Positions 35,110 through 43,362 of a stretch of DNA of 64,000 bases are shown one piece after another. Source of the DNA: Frankia sp. AgB32 (GTDB lineage Bacteria > Actinomycetota > Actinomycetes > Frankiales > Frankiaceae); NCBI RefSeq assembly GCF_023243045.1, contig NZ_JALKFX010000007.1, forward strand, positions 1 through 64,000, given 5' to 3'. Each line of letters opens with the position of its first letter. Position 1 is the first letter of the stretch. Position numbers and translations under genes: made by a program. The notes beneath the pieces were generated by a model, which saw only the letters and a program-made list of their open reading frames with translations, was not told the DNA's origin and did no database searches.

Positions 35110-37101
35110 TCACCGGACCGCGTAGACGTGCCAGGCGGGTAGATCGCCGGGATTCGGCTCGACGCGGGCGAGCCGGTAGGCGGGGTCGGTCTGCAGGCGC
35201 GGGTGGGCGTCGGCGACCGCGTCGGCCGGGCTGGACCCGCTGACCAGCCGGGTCACGAGATAGCGCACCCGGTGGCCCTTCGGATCACCGAGCAGGGTGG
35301 CGAAGTCCCGGTCGGGGGTGATGGCGAACTGGTCCGGGCGCCGGGACGAGAGGACGACCTCGTACCCGTCGGCGGCGTCGAGCAGCACCGCGCCATGCGG
35401 CAGGCGTTGCCTGTCCAGCCAGCGGGCGAGGGTGCGGTCCTGGACGTAGCGGTGGACGACCCTGCGCTGCTCCGGGCTGGCCCGGCCGGGGTCGAAGATC
35501 TGGGTCAGGAAGTACGACTCCTCCCGGGCGAGGCGCGGGTTGAGCATGCCGTCGGCGGTGACCGGACCGGCGGCGGCCAGCATCACCAGGACGACCCCGG
35601 GCAGCACGAGGTGCCCGTGCCGCAGGGCGAGATGCTGGTACCGCCCGGGCCCGTACCGGCGGGTGAGGCGGTGGCCCGCGGTGGCGAGCCGGTTGGCGGA
35701 CCGGGACCGGCCGCCGGAGCGCCGGCGGCGGGCGGCGGCGGCCACGGTCCTCGCCGCCGCTCGGCGGGCGGCCCGCACGGCCGGCGGCATCGTCGTCGGG
35801 ACCGGGTAGGGGCCGTGCGCCAGCAGGGTCGCGGCGGCGAGCAGCACCACCGGGACGATGGTGATCGAGAACCGGAGCCAGCCGAAGGTCTGCCCGGCGA
35901 GCAGGGCGGCCACCGAGAACGAGTACGCGCCGCCGAGCACGGCGATCGGCGCGAGCAGGCGCGCGTCGCGGCGGCGCCAGCACATCCCGAGGGCCGCGGC
36001 GAGGATCAGCGCCCCGAATGGTTCCAGCACCCGGGACTGGTCGAACATGTACCCGAGCGGGCCGCCCGGCTGGTCGATGACGGAGCTGATCCCGCCGGCC
36101 GACAGCCGGGTCTGCGCCGTGTTCCCGTTCGCTGAGGTGAACTGCGCGAACGGCGAGTCGATGATGAGGCTGCTGGTGATCGCCCAGACGGCGAAGGAGA
36201 ACACGAACGGCAGCGCCAGGACGGTCATGTCGCCGAGCGCCGCCGAGCGCCGCAGTGTCGCCGGGCCCCGCGTCCGCCGGTAGGCGACCAGCCCGACGAA
36301 GACGGTCGTGACCAGGCCGGCGGCGACCGTCTCGTACCGGGTCAGGTAGGCGGCGCCGAGCGCGAGCCCTGCGCCGGCCAGCGGGTTCGACGCGCGGGTG
36401 CGCACCCAGCGGGTCAGCGCCGCCGTGGCGGCCAGCAGGAAGAACAGGAACGAACCCTCGCTCATCCCGTTCATGCCGTAGTAGGCGATCTCGGGGTGGA
36501 CGGCGAACAGCACGGTCAGTGCCCAGGCGACCCGGGGGCCCGCGCCGAGTTCCAGGCAGGTGCGCCGGAAGTACACGACGGCGCCCGCCATGAACAGCGC
36601 CGACTGGACGGCCGCGGCGACCCCCCGGTAGGCGAACTCGGGCCACACCGTGGCCAGCGGTAGCAGCGGGATCTGCGCGAGGGAGGGCAGCGGGTTCCAC
36701 ACGAAGCCGACCGCGGCCAGGTGCGGGTCGCGGCTGAAGACCGTGTAGTAGCCGTTCGCGGTCCGGCTCAGCGCGTCCGACGTCACGCTGTCGTGCCCGA
36801 GGCACAGCCACACCCCGCCGCCGAGGTAGGTCGCGGCGGCCGTGACGAACAGGACCAGACCGGCCCAGCGCGGACCGGACCTCGCCGGCGCCGCCTCGGC
36901 CGCCGCCGTCCCGCTGCCGTCGCCGACCAGGGAGAGGACCTTTCCTGGAACCTGCTCGCCCGGCGCCGGCCCGTGCGGGACCGGCCGGCGTTGGATCGGC
37001 CGGCGTTGGATCGGCACCGTCATGGTGTCCTCGCTCGTCCCGGTGCTCGTCCCGGTGCTCGTCCGGGCGTTGGCCTCGGATCTGGCCTCAGACGCCGACA
37101 T
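35110..37101 (-). CDS. GT-C-like multi-spanning glycosyltransferase
   Basis: This 663-residue membrane protein has a cytosolic Ser/Thr/Gly-rich leader (with short TSTG and PIQRR repeats), about 10 helices, a basic cytosolic loop around residue 440, and a soluble C-terminal domain. The first outer loop has GHDSVTSDALSRTANGYYTV and later PLPSLAQIPLLPLATVWPE, reminiscent of GT39/GT87-type lipid-sugar-dependent transferases. Later, HPEIAYYGMNGMSEGSF is an aromatic/acidic patch. It overlaps the GT2 gene before it by 14 bases. It probably transfers mannose or another sugar outside the membrane. Confidence 0.77.
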   Translation of the reverse strand: MSASEARSEANARTSTGTSTGTSEDTMTVPIQRRPIQRRPVPHGPAPGEQVPGKVLSLVGDGSGTAAAEAAPARSGPRWAGLVLFVTAAATYLGGGVWLCLGHDSVTSDALSRTANGYYTVFSRDPHLAAVGFVWNPLPSLAQIPLLPLATVWPEFAYRGVAAAVQSALFMAGAVVYFRRTCLELGAGPRVAWALTVLFAVHPEIAYYGMNGMSEGSFLFFLLAATAALTRWVRTRASNPLAGAGLALGAAYLTRYETVAAGLVTTVFVGLVAYRRTRGPATLRRSAALGDMTVLALPFVFSFAVWAITSSLIIDSPFAQFTSANGNTAQTRLSAGGISSVIDQPGGPLGYMFDQSRVLEPFGALILAAALGMCWRRRDARLLAPIAVLGGAYSFSVAALLAGQTFGWLRFSITIVPVVLLAAATLLAHGPYPVPTTMPPAVRAARRAAARTVAAAARRRRSGGRSRSANRLATAGHRLTRRYGPGRYQHLALRHGHLVLPGVVLVMLAAAGPVTADGMLNPRLAREESYFLTQIFDPGRASPEQRRVVHRYVQDRTLARWLDRQRLPHGAVLLDAADGYEVVLSSRRPDQFAITPDRDFATLLGDPKGHRVRYLVTRLVSGSSPADAVADAHPRLQTDPAYRLARVEPNPGDLPAWHVYAVR

Positions 37102-38539
37102 GACTCACCTCTCTGGCCGCGGCCCCGCTGGCCAGTTCGTCGACGTCGTCGTCGACCGGGTCAGCGGCGCCGAGACCGTGGGTGGTCTTCTCCCAGTACG
37201 ACGGGGCGATCACGAGCTGCAACAGCGCCTTGGTGGCCGCCAGCGACATGAGCAGCCAGTAGGCCGGCGAGAGCACCGCCTGCGGCACCAGGCGGCCGAT
37301 TCCGGTGGCCCGGGCGGCGACCACGTTGCAGTAGACGAACGTGAAGTTGCCGAGCAGCAGACACACCAGGCCGATGAAGTACAGCCAGGTCGGGAACAGT
37401 CGTTCGATGATCGGCAGGTTGCCGGCGAACCACATCAACGTCAGCGCCCACAACAGCGGATTGAGCACCGCCAGCAGCGGCGTCCCGCCGACGAACAGGT
37501 TGAACCGCAGGAATCCCAGCACGCCGATTTCCCGGCAGATCGCGATCGGCTGGCGGGAATGCACCAGCCAGGTCTGCAGGTAGCCCTTGTACCAGCGGGA
37601 ACGCTGCTTGAGCCAGTTGATCGCGTCGCTGTTCGCCTCCTCCAGGGTCACCGAGTCGAGGACCAGGGTGCGGTAGCCGCGCCGGTGCAGGCGCACACCT
37701 AGGTCGGCGTCCTCGGTGACGTTGAAGGGGTCCCAGCCGCCCAGGTCACGCAGGACGTCGGCGCGGAAGTGGTTGGACGTCCCGCCGAGCGGGATCGGGG
37801 CGTCCTGCCGGACGAGACCGGGCAGCATCTGGTCGAACCACATCGCGTACTCCGTGGTGAACCAGCTCGTGAGGAGGTTCTGGTCGTGGTTGAAGTAGGC
37901 GAGCTTGGCCTGTAGACAGACGACGTTCGCCGGGACCTCGCGGAAGGCGATCGCGGCCTGTCGTAGTTGCAGCGGGTCGGGCCGGTCCTCCGCGTCGAAG
38001 ATGGTGACCAGATCGCCGCGGGCGAGGGTCAGCCCGACGTTGCACGCCTTGGGTTTCGTCCGCGGCTCGGAATAGGGCACCCGGACGATCCGCAGGTAGT
38101 CCGGTGGGTCCCCCGCCAGGGCGGCGGCGTAGGTCTCGTCGTCGTCCTCCTCGAGCAGCAGGATGACGTCGAGCCGGTCCGGCGGGTACTCGATGTCGGC
38201 GATCGCGGTGAGCAGGTGGGGGAGGACCTCCGGCTCGCGGTAGGCCGGGATGAGGACGGTGTAGACGGGCAGGTTCTCGGCCGGCTCGGCCCGGGCCCGC
38301 TCGGGGGAGACGCGCAGCAGGCCCGGATCCCGCAGCGCGCGGTGCAGCAGCACCAGGCGTTCGGCGAAGACGGCCAGGTAGAGCAGGCTGATGACGGCGA
38401 TCACGCCGACCATGGCGGCCATCGGGGCGAGGACGAACGCGCCGATCACGATCGCGGCGGTGACGCCGAAGGTGATCCGCTGGCCGAGGGAGAGCCGCTC
38501 CCGGGCGGAGAACTGGTCGGGCACCCGCGCGCCGCTCAT
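37088..38539 (-). CDS. Membrane GT2 glycosyltransferase (XagB/XrtG-associated type)
   Basis: This 483-residue protein is a cellulose-synthase-like GT2 enzyme. Two helices near residues 25-70 precede the GT-A domain: VLIPAYREPEVLPHLL, LLLEEDDDETY, KPKACNVGL, FDAEDRPDPLQLR (metal site), VTEDADLGVRL (TED) and KQRSRWYKGYLQTW (QxxRW). Four more helices follow. This motif spacing is that of XagB-type exopolysaccharide synthases and of the exosortase-G-associated glycosyltransferase family. The ATG at 38539 overlaps the stop of the exosortase-like gene (ATGA), so the two are co-translated, which supports the second comparison. Confidence 0.85.
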   Translation of the reverse strand: MSGARVPDQFSARERLSLGQRITFGVTAAIVIGAFVLAPMAAMVGVIAVISLLYLAVFAERLVLLHRALRDPGLLRVSPERARAEPAENLPVYTVLIPAYREPEVLPHLLTAIADIEYPPDRLDVILLLEEDDDETYAAALAGDPPDYLRIVRVPYSEPRTKPKACNVGLTLARGDLVTIFDAEDRPDPLQLRQAAIAFREVPANVVCLQAKLAYFNHDQNLLTSWFTTEYAMWFDQMLPGLVRQDAPIPLGGTSNHFRADVLRDLGGWDPFNVTEDADLGVRLHRRGYRTLVLDSVTLEEANSDAINWLKQRSRWYKGYLQTWLVHSRQPIAICREIGVLGFLRFNLFVGGTPLLAVLNPLLWALTLMWFAGNLPIIERLFPTWLYFIGLVCLLLGNFTFVYCNVVAARATGIGRLVPQAVLSPAYWLLMSLAATKALLQLVIAPSYWEKTTHGLGAADPVDDDVDELASGAAAREVSHVGV

Positions 38540-39951
38540 CGGACCCGCTCCGTGGCTGGCTGTGGGTCCGTGGCTGGCTGTGGGTCCGTGGCTGGCTGTG
38601 GGTCCGCCGCTGGCTGTGGGTCCGGCCAGGCGGCGTGCGGGGCCGATCGGTGCGGGCCGAGGTCCCGGTTGCCGGGGATGTCCAGCGCCGCCAGCCCGGC
38701 GCACACCAGTGCGACCAGCAGCAGCGCCGGGTAGGCGCGGGCGACCGGGGGACGCCCGGTGGCCCGACCGGCGGCGGGGCGGCGGGCGCCACCGCGGGAG
38801 CGCCGGGTGCCGGCGGCGAGGCCGAGCCCGCCGAGCGCGGCCAGGATGAGGCCGAGGGCGACGACGTCGCCGCCGTGGCCGAGGACCGTGCGCGCGGACG
38901 CCGGGCCGGCGGCGAGCCCGGCGAGCACCGCGACGCCGATCCGGCCGAGGATCACGACCACGCACACCGCCGCGGTGGTCAGGGCCCGCCGTGCGGCGCC
39001 GCGCCAGGTGGCTGCGGTCGCGGCGAAGATGACGATTGTCGCGAGGGCACCGAGCCCGCCGACCAGGCCGTGGGTCGCGCCGCCGAACACGACGGCGCCG
39101 CCGGGCCCGTCGGCGACCCGCAGGACGGTGCCGTGCGGCGGGGCCGCGACGACGTCCCAGCCACCGAGCCAGGCGCCGCTCGTGCGGGCCAGCGCGAGCG
39201 GCGGCCACGCCAGTCCGTCCGACATCCGCCGGACCGTGCCGGCCGTCAACGGCGCGAGGACGAGCAGCCACACCGTGAGCGTCACCCGCTGTCGCCACAG
39301 CGCGCGGGTGCCGAACACGAGCGTGATCGCGCCCGCCGCGAGCAGCGGCAGGGCGAGCAGGTCGGCGTGCGCGTTCCAGTACCGGTCGTCGAATCGTGCC
39401 GGTGGTACCGAGAGCTCCGCCGCGGCCAGCGCCAGCAGCGGGAGCCCGACCAGGTAGTCGACCTGCCGGTCGTGGATGCCTGGCTCGCCGGGCGGGCGCC
39501 GGGCGCGGGCGAGCAGCGCGAGTGCGCCCGCGAGGGCGGCGGTCAGGCGGTAGGCTGTCGGGCTCTGAGCCTCGGTGGCGTCCCACAGCCGCGGCAGGCT
39601 GCCGGACAGCGCCAGCGTCGCCGCGGCGGCCACCCACAGCCCGCGCGCCGCCGGCCGCCACCGGGCGGTGACCCGCGCAGAGGCGGGCCGGCGGACCGCG
39701 GCAGTCGCCGCCGGCGGCACGATCGCCGCGCCCGGGGAGGTCGTCGCGGCCTCGTCCAGCGGCTCCAGCGGCAGGGTTCCCGCCGGGTCGCCCGCGTCGG
39801 GCCGGGCGCGGGGAGCGGGTACCGCGCCCGGCGTGAACGGGGGCACCGGCGGTCCCACATCGGTGTCCGGTGACGTCCGGGCGGCCGTGTCCGGATCGCG
39901 GGCCGAAGGTAGATCGCTTCGCGCTGGATGCACGCGTTTCTCCAATCGCAC
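38536..39951 (-). CDS. Exosortase-like membrane protein lacking the catalytic Cys
   Basis: This 471-residue protein has a 100-residue hydrophilic leader, about eight helices and a DPQPAT-repeat tail. Residues 268-371 line up by eye with the exosortase/archaeosortase core: a PPHGTVLRV approach, then GGATHGLVGG (292-295) where the family has an ACSG-type motif, then LGRIG with Arg337, then GHGGD with His359 and a final helix. Thr293 replaces the catalytic Cys, so peptidase activity is doubtful. It is co-translated with a GT2 enzyme, as in the XrtG systems of Gram-positive bacteria. The assignment rests on pattern only; it could also be another membrane family. Confidence 0.5.
   Translation of the reverse strand: MRLEKRVHPARSDLPSARDPDTAARTSPDTDVGPPVPPFTPGAVPAPRARPDAGDPAGTLPLEPLDEAATTSPGAAIVPPAATAAVRRPASARVTARWRPAARGLWVAAAATLALSGSLPRLWDATEAQSPTAYRLTAALAGALALLARARRPPGEPGIHDRQVDYLVGLPLLALAAAELSVPPARFDDRYWNAHADLLALPLLAAGAITLVFGTRALWRQRVTLTVWLLVLAPLTAGTVRRMSDGLAWPPLALARTSGAWLGGWDVVAAPPHGTVLRVADGPGGAVVFGGATHGLVGGLGALATIVIFAATAATWRGAARRALTTAAVCVVVILGRIGVAVLAGLAAGPASARTVLGHGGDVVALGLILAALGGLGLAAGTRRSRGGARRPAAGRATGRPPVARAYPALLLVALVCAGLAALDIPGNRDLGPHRSAPHAAWPDPQPAADPQPATDPQPATDPQPATERVR
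38552..38623. repeat. 18-base tandem repeat, four units
   Basis: Three perfect copies and one near copy of GTGGCTGGCTGTGGGTCC encode the DPQPAT-type repeats at the C-terminus of the exosortase-like protein. Copy number is likely to vary between strains. Confidence 0.9.
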
Positions 39952-40579
39952 ACGTCGCTGGCATCGTGGGCGGAAAAAGAAGCCGGCACGCTTGCCCGCG
40001 TGTTTTTCGGGGCTGTGGCGCCGGCCAGGAGAAGCGGGTCGACGCCGAAATGGCCGCGCCAGCGGGGCGGCGTCCGTCTCGAGGGAGAACCGGCCTCGGA
40101 GTAAAAAATCAGACGATTAATGTCGCCCAACCGTGCAGGCCGACTGCTGAACCCCCTGGACGGCGTGATTCCGAAGCCGTGGACGCCGTGCGGCCGGGCC
40201 GAGGCTCGGGGCCGCTGTGTACTCTGGCGAAGCGGAACTGCCGGCTGAATCAGCTACAGAAATGGGTTCCCCGGCGTCGCTGGGCGAGCTGCTGCGCGGT
40301 CAACACTGTTACCCCCGGACATATCTGGCGCCGTACGGCACCGCGGCGTGCGACGCCGGTACTCAGGCAAATGCTAGTGATCGAACGTGGAGAGTCAAGC
40401 CTACGTCACGGTTAAACCCAGGAAATGCTGCTGGAATGTTGTCCTGAAGTGGCATCGAGAATCTCTCCGATAAACGGACGAGATTGGACATAGTCGCCTT
40501 CTGCCGCTCGCGGAAAAACCTCGCCGCGGCAGGTGGGTCAGGGAGCCTGGAAAATGCATCGATCGTTACAGTGTGGCGC
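39952..40579. other. Divergent intergenic region
   Basis: No gene is evident in the 628 bases between the divergent exosortase-like and GH5 genes. GC is lower than average, particularly at 40230-40500. It should hold promoters for both directions; the GH5 -10 element is at 40567, and I see no clear operator. Confidence 0.5.
40567..40572 (+). promoter_or_regulatory. -10 element (leaderless) of the GH5 gene
   Basis: TACAGT lies 7 bases before an in-frame ATG at 40580, the same geometry as other likely leaderless genes here. The following GTGGCGCATGCCAC is a small palindrome covering the predicted transcript start. Confidence 0.4.
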
Positions 40580-41827
40580 ATGCCACGGTCTGCGGACTCC
40601 GCTCAGGCCCCGTCACCCGGGCGTCCGGCCGCCAGACGCCTCCTGTCCGTCCGGCCACCTCCGCGGCTGTGCGCGGGTCGCCGAGACCGGCCCGCCGACA
40701 TGACGGCGCACCGCCAGCGCCGCAGGCCACAGCTCGCCCAGGCCATCCGGCGCCGGGCCGGACGGCTCCTGCTGGCCGGCGTTCTCCTCGTGGTCGGACT
40801 CGCCGGCAGTGCCGCGGGGGAGGAGTACTCCTTCGTCGGCACCTCCGGCGGCCAGCTCACCCTCGACGGCGGGCCAGCCCGGCTCGCCGGACTGAACGTG
40901 TGGAACGCCAACGAGAACCCGCAGTCCCGCCGCTACTGCGGCACGCCGCCCGACCTGTCCGCCGCCGGCAGCGAGTTCGGGCCCGGCGTCCGGGCCGTCC
41001 GGATCTGGTTCTTCCAGCGGCTCGCGACCACCCCGGACGGGGTGCGCGACTGGACGACGTTCGACAACACGCTGCACGCCGCTGCCATGAACCATCTTCG
41101 GGTGATCGCGGTGCTCGGCAACCAGTGGGCCGACTGCGAGGGGTACGACTCGGCCGAGGCCGGTTACAAGACCGAGCAGTGGTATCGCCAGGGCTACTGG
41201 CAGGATCACCCGCCCGGTCAGCCCGCCACCTACCTGGAATGGGCCCGAGAGGTCGTCGACCGCTATCAGAACGACCCCACGATCATGCTGTGGCAGATGG
41301 TGAACGAGCCGGAGGACGCGGTCGCGCTCGGCGGTTCCTGCCCGTCGGATGCCAGTGAGGTGCTCCGCGCTTTCGTCCAGGACGTCGGTCGGCAGATCAA
41401 AGCGATAGACAACAGGCACCTGCTCGGCATGGGAACCGTCGGCAGCGGGCAGTGCGGGACAGCGGGCGGTGAGTACGTCGACCTCAACGCCGACCAGTAC
41501 ATTGACATCGCCGACTACCACGACTATTCGCTGGACGTCGTTCCGGGAGACCAGTGGAACGGCCTGGCGACGCGGGCCCGCGAAATGACCGAACTGGGCA
41601 AGCCGTTGATCATCGGGGAGATGGGGGTCATCCCCAGTCAGGTCGGTGGGGTGCAGGCGCGGGCGGCGCTCCTCGGCAGCAAGATCTACGCCGATTTTCA
41701 GCTCGGCGTGCAGGGCGCGCTGCTGTGGGCCTGGCGGCCGGCGGCGCTCGGTGGGACGAATCCCGACGGCTACGACATCGGGCCGGGCGATCCGGTGCTG
41801 GACCAGCTCACCAGCCTCACGTCCTGA
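40580..41827 (+). CDS. GH5 family secreted glycoside hydrolase
   Basis: This 415-residue protein is a GH5 (TIM-barrel) endoglucanase/mannanase-type hydrolase. An Arg-rich N-terminus is followed by the hydrophobic signal LLLAGVLLVVGLAGSAAG (near residues 63-80), so it is exported. The catalytic residues are Glu243 in MVNEPEDA (acid/base) and Glu347 in LIIGEMGV (nucleophile), with GVRAVRIWFF and QYIDIADYHDYS also fitting. The start at 40580 rests on the leaderless promoter; the ATG at 40700 would give a more usual signal peptide and is an alternative. By analogy with cellulase-like proteins in cellulose synthase clusters, it probably trims the polymer made by the neighbouring synthases. Confidence 0.85.
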   Translation: MPRSADSAQAPSPGRPAARRLLSVRPPPRLCAGRRDRPADMTAHRQRRRPQLAQAIRRRAGRLLLAGVLLVVGLAGSAAGEEYSFVGTSGGQLTLDGGPARLAGLNVWNANENPQSRRYCGTPPDLSAAGSEFGPGVRAVRIWFFQRLATTPDGVRDWTTFDNTLHAAAMNHLRVIAVLGNQWADCEGYDSAEAGYKTEQWYRQGYWQDHPPGQPATYLEWAREVVDRYQNDPTIMLWQMVNEPEDAVALGGSCPSDASEVLRAFVQDVGRQIKAIDNRHLLGMGTVGSGQCGTAGGEYVDLNADQYIDIADYHDYSLDVVPGDQWNGLATRAREMTELGKPLIIGEMGVIPSQVGGVQARAALLGSKIYADFQLGVQGALLWAWRPAALGGTNPDGYDIGPGDPVLDQLTSLTS

Positions 41828-41828
41828 C

Positions 41829-41876
41829 CCACCGCCACCTGTGCGCGGGCGGCTTCGGTCCGCCGCAGTGCGGTGG
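41829..41876 (+). terminator. Nested hairpin after the GH5 gene
   Basis: An outer stem (CCACCGC with GCGGTGG) and an inner stem (GGCGG with CCGCC, loop CTTCGGT) follow the stop directly and end just before the LOG promoter. Confidence 0.45.
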
Positions 41877-41878
41877 CC

Positions 41879-41884
41879 TATGGT
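41879..41884 (+). promoter_or_regulatory. -10 element (leaderless) of the first LOG gene
   Basis: TATGGT sits 6 bases before the GTG at 41891; no Shine-Dalgarno sequence is present. Confidence 0.5.
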
Positions 41885-41890
41885 GCCGTG

Positions 41891-42736
41891 GTGACCCGGT
41901 CCCCGAACCCGCAGGCTGACCCCTCCCAGCCGGACGAGGGCGGCGGCGTCCCGGTCGGGCGGGAACGTCGTTATCCGCCGCCGGAGCAGTTCCGCGGGCC
42001 GGTGGTCGCCCGCCGGGGCCAGGTCGAGCGCGCCACCACCGACCAGAGGCTGCTGGACACCCGCAGCCCGTCCGGGTTCGTGCACAGCGACCCGTGGCGG
42101 GTGCTGCGGATCCAGAGCGAGTTCGTCGAGGGCTTCGGGCTGCTCGCGGACCTGCCGCGCGCGGTCACGGTGTTCGGCTCGGCGCGCATCCGCCCCGACG
42201 ACCCGATCTACGAGCAGGGCCGACGCCTCGGCGCCGGCCTCGCCGAGGCCGGGTTCGCCGTCATCACCGGCGGCGGCCCGGGCACGATGGAGGCGGTCAA
42301 CCGCGGTGCTCAGGAGGCCGGGGGACTGTCCGTGGGCCTCGGCATCGAGCTGCCCTTCGAGCAGCGGCTCAACGACTGGGTCGATCTCGGCGTCAGCTTC
42401 CGGTACTTCTTCGTGCGCAAGACGATGTTCGTCAAGTACGCGCAGGCCTTCGTCATCCTGCCCGGCGGCCTGGGCACCCTCGACGAGCTGTTCGAGGCCC
42501 TGACCCTCGTCCAGACGGGCAAGGTCACCCGGTTCCCGGTCGTCCTCATCGGCTCGGACTACTGGTCCGGCCTGATCGACTGGCTGCGGGAGACCGCCCT
42601 GCGGGCCGGCCTCATCAAGGAATCCGACCTGCACATCATGTCGGTCACGGATGATGTGGACGAGGCGGTACGCATTGTCGTGGCGGGAACCGCCGGCCAC
42701 CGCGAGCCGCCGGGCTCGGAGGTGCGTGGGCCGTGA
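41891..42736 (+). CDS. LOG family protein (Rv1205-type)
   Basis: This 281-residue protein belongs to the LOG family (lysine-decarboxylase-like fold), which hydrolyses cytokinin nucleoside monophosphates to free bases and ribose phosphate. Its Rossmann domain shows VTVFGSARI, VITGGGPGTMEAVNRGA and PGGLGTLDELFEALTL (the PGGxGTxxE phosphoribohydrolase motif), plus FVRKTMFVKYA. The N-terminal 90 residues are an extension found in this larger actinobacterial subgroup. A second LOG gene follows with a 4-base overlap. Cytokinin production is possible and would matter for a plant-associated actinomycete, but many LOG proteins act on ordinary nucleotides. Confidence 0.9.
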   Translation: MTRSPNPQADPSQPDEGGGVPVGRERRYPPPEQFRGPVVARRGQVERATTDQRLLDTRSPSGFVHSDPWRVLRIQSEFVEGFGLLADLPRAVTVFGSARIRPDDPIYEQGRRLGAGLAEAGFAVITGGGPGTMEAVNRGAQEAGGLSVGLGIELPFEQRLNDWVDLGVSFRYFFVRKTMFVKYAQAFVILPGGLGTLDELFEALTLVQTGKVTRFPVVLIGSDYWSGLIDWLRETALRAGLIKESDLHIMSVTDDVDEAVRIVVAGTAGHREPPGSEVRGP

Positions 42737-43317
42737 ACATCTGCGTCTACTGTGCGTCGTCCGCGGAGATCGACCCGGTCCACGTGGCGCTGGCCACCGA
42801 GACGGGGGCGGCCCTCGCCCGGCGCGGCCACACGCTGGTCTCCGGCGGCGGATCGGTGTCGTGCATGGGCGCGGTCGCCGACGGCGCGCGGGCCGGCGGT
42901 GCCCGCACCATCGGGATCATCCCGCGGGCGCTGCTGGCGCTGGAGGTGACCGACGAGAACGCGGACGAGCTGATCGTCACCGGGACGATGCGCGAGCGCA
43001 AGGCGCTCATGGACGACCGCGCCGACGGCTTCCTCACCCTCCCCGGCGGCCTCGGCACGCTGGAGGAGCTGCTGGAGATCTGGGTGGCCCGCGTGCTGGG
43101 CATGCATGCCAAGCCCGTGGTCGTCCTCGATCCCTGCGGGGTGTTCACGCACCTGCGACTGCTGGTCGACTCGCTGGTCGACAGTGGCTTCGTCCGCGTC
43201 GCCGCCCGCGACGCCATGATCTGGGCCACCGATCTCGAGGCGGCGCTCGACGCGCTGGAGGCCGGTGTCGCTCCGCCGCCCGCGCCCACGGCGGGCGAGA
43301 TCGTCGAATCCGACTGA
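42733..43317 (+). CDS. LOG family protein (cytokinin riboside 5'-monophosphate phosphoribohydrolase-like)
   Basis: This 194-residue protein is a compact, typical LOG enzyme: NICVYCASSAEIDPVHVAL, TLVSGGGSVSCMGAVADGA, GTMRERKALMDDRADGFL and PGGLGTLEELLEIWV with the catalytic Arg and Glu. LVSGGGSVSCMG replaces the more common YGGGxxGLMG, a change typical of one actinobacterial subgroup. It overlaps the previous LOG gene (GTGA), so both are made from one transcript. It faces besB, with a shared terminator between. Confidence 0.9.
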   Translation: MNICVYCASSAEIDPVHVALATETGAALARRGHTLVSGGGSVSCMGAVADGARAGGARTIGIIPRALLALEVTDENADELIVTGTMRERKALMDDRADGFLTLPGGLGTLEELLEIWVARVLGMHAKPVVVLDPCGVFTHLRLLVDSLVDSGFVRVAARDAMIWATDLEAALDALEAGVAPPPAPTAGEIVESD

Positions 43318-43348
43318 GCACGGCCGGCCGCCCCCCGGCCCGGTGCTC
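43316..43348. terminator. Bidirectional terminator between LOG and besB
   Basis: GAGCAC-GGCCGG pairs with CCGGCC-CG-GTGCTC (12 base pairs with a 2-base bulge, 7-base loop). It lies between the convergent stops and can end both transcripts. Confidence 0.65.
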
Positions 43349-43362
43349 CGGTCAACGCGAGG

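Noticed and set aside
17827-40586. A shared 12-base word GTGGCGCATGCC upstream of the 18063 operon and of the GH5 gene, as a common operator
   Set aside because: At this base composition a rough estimate gives on the order of a thousand chance pairs of 12-base words in a 64-kb window, and the surrounding bases do not align. The positions relative to -10 elements also differ.
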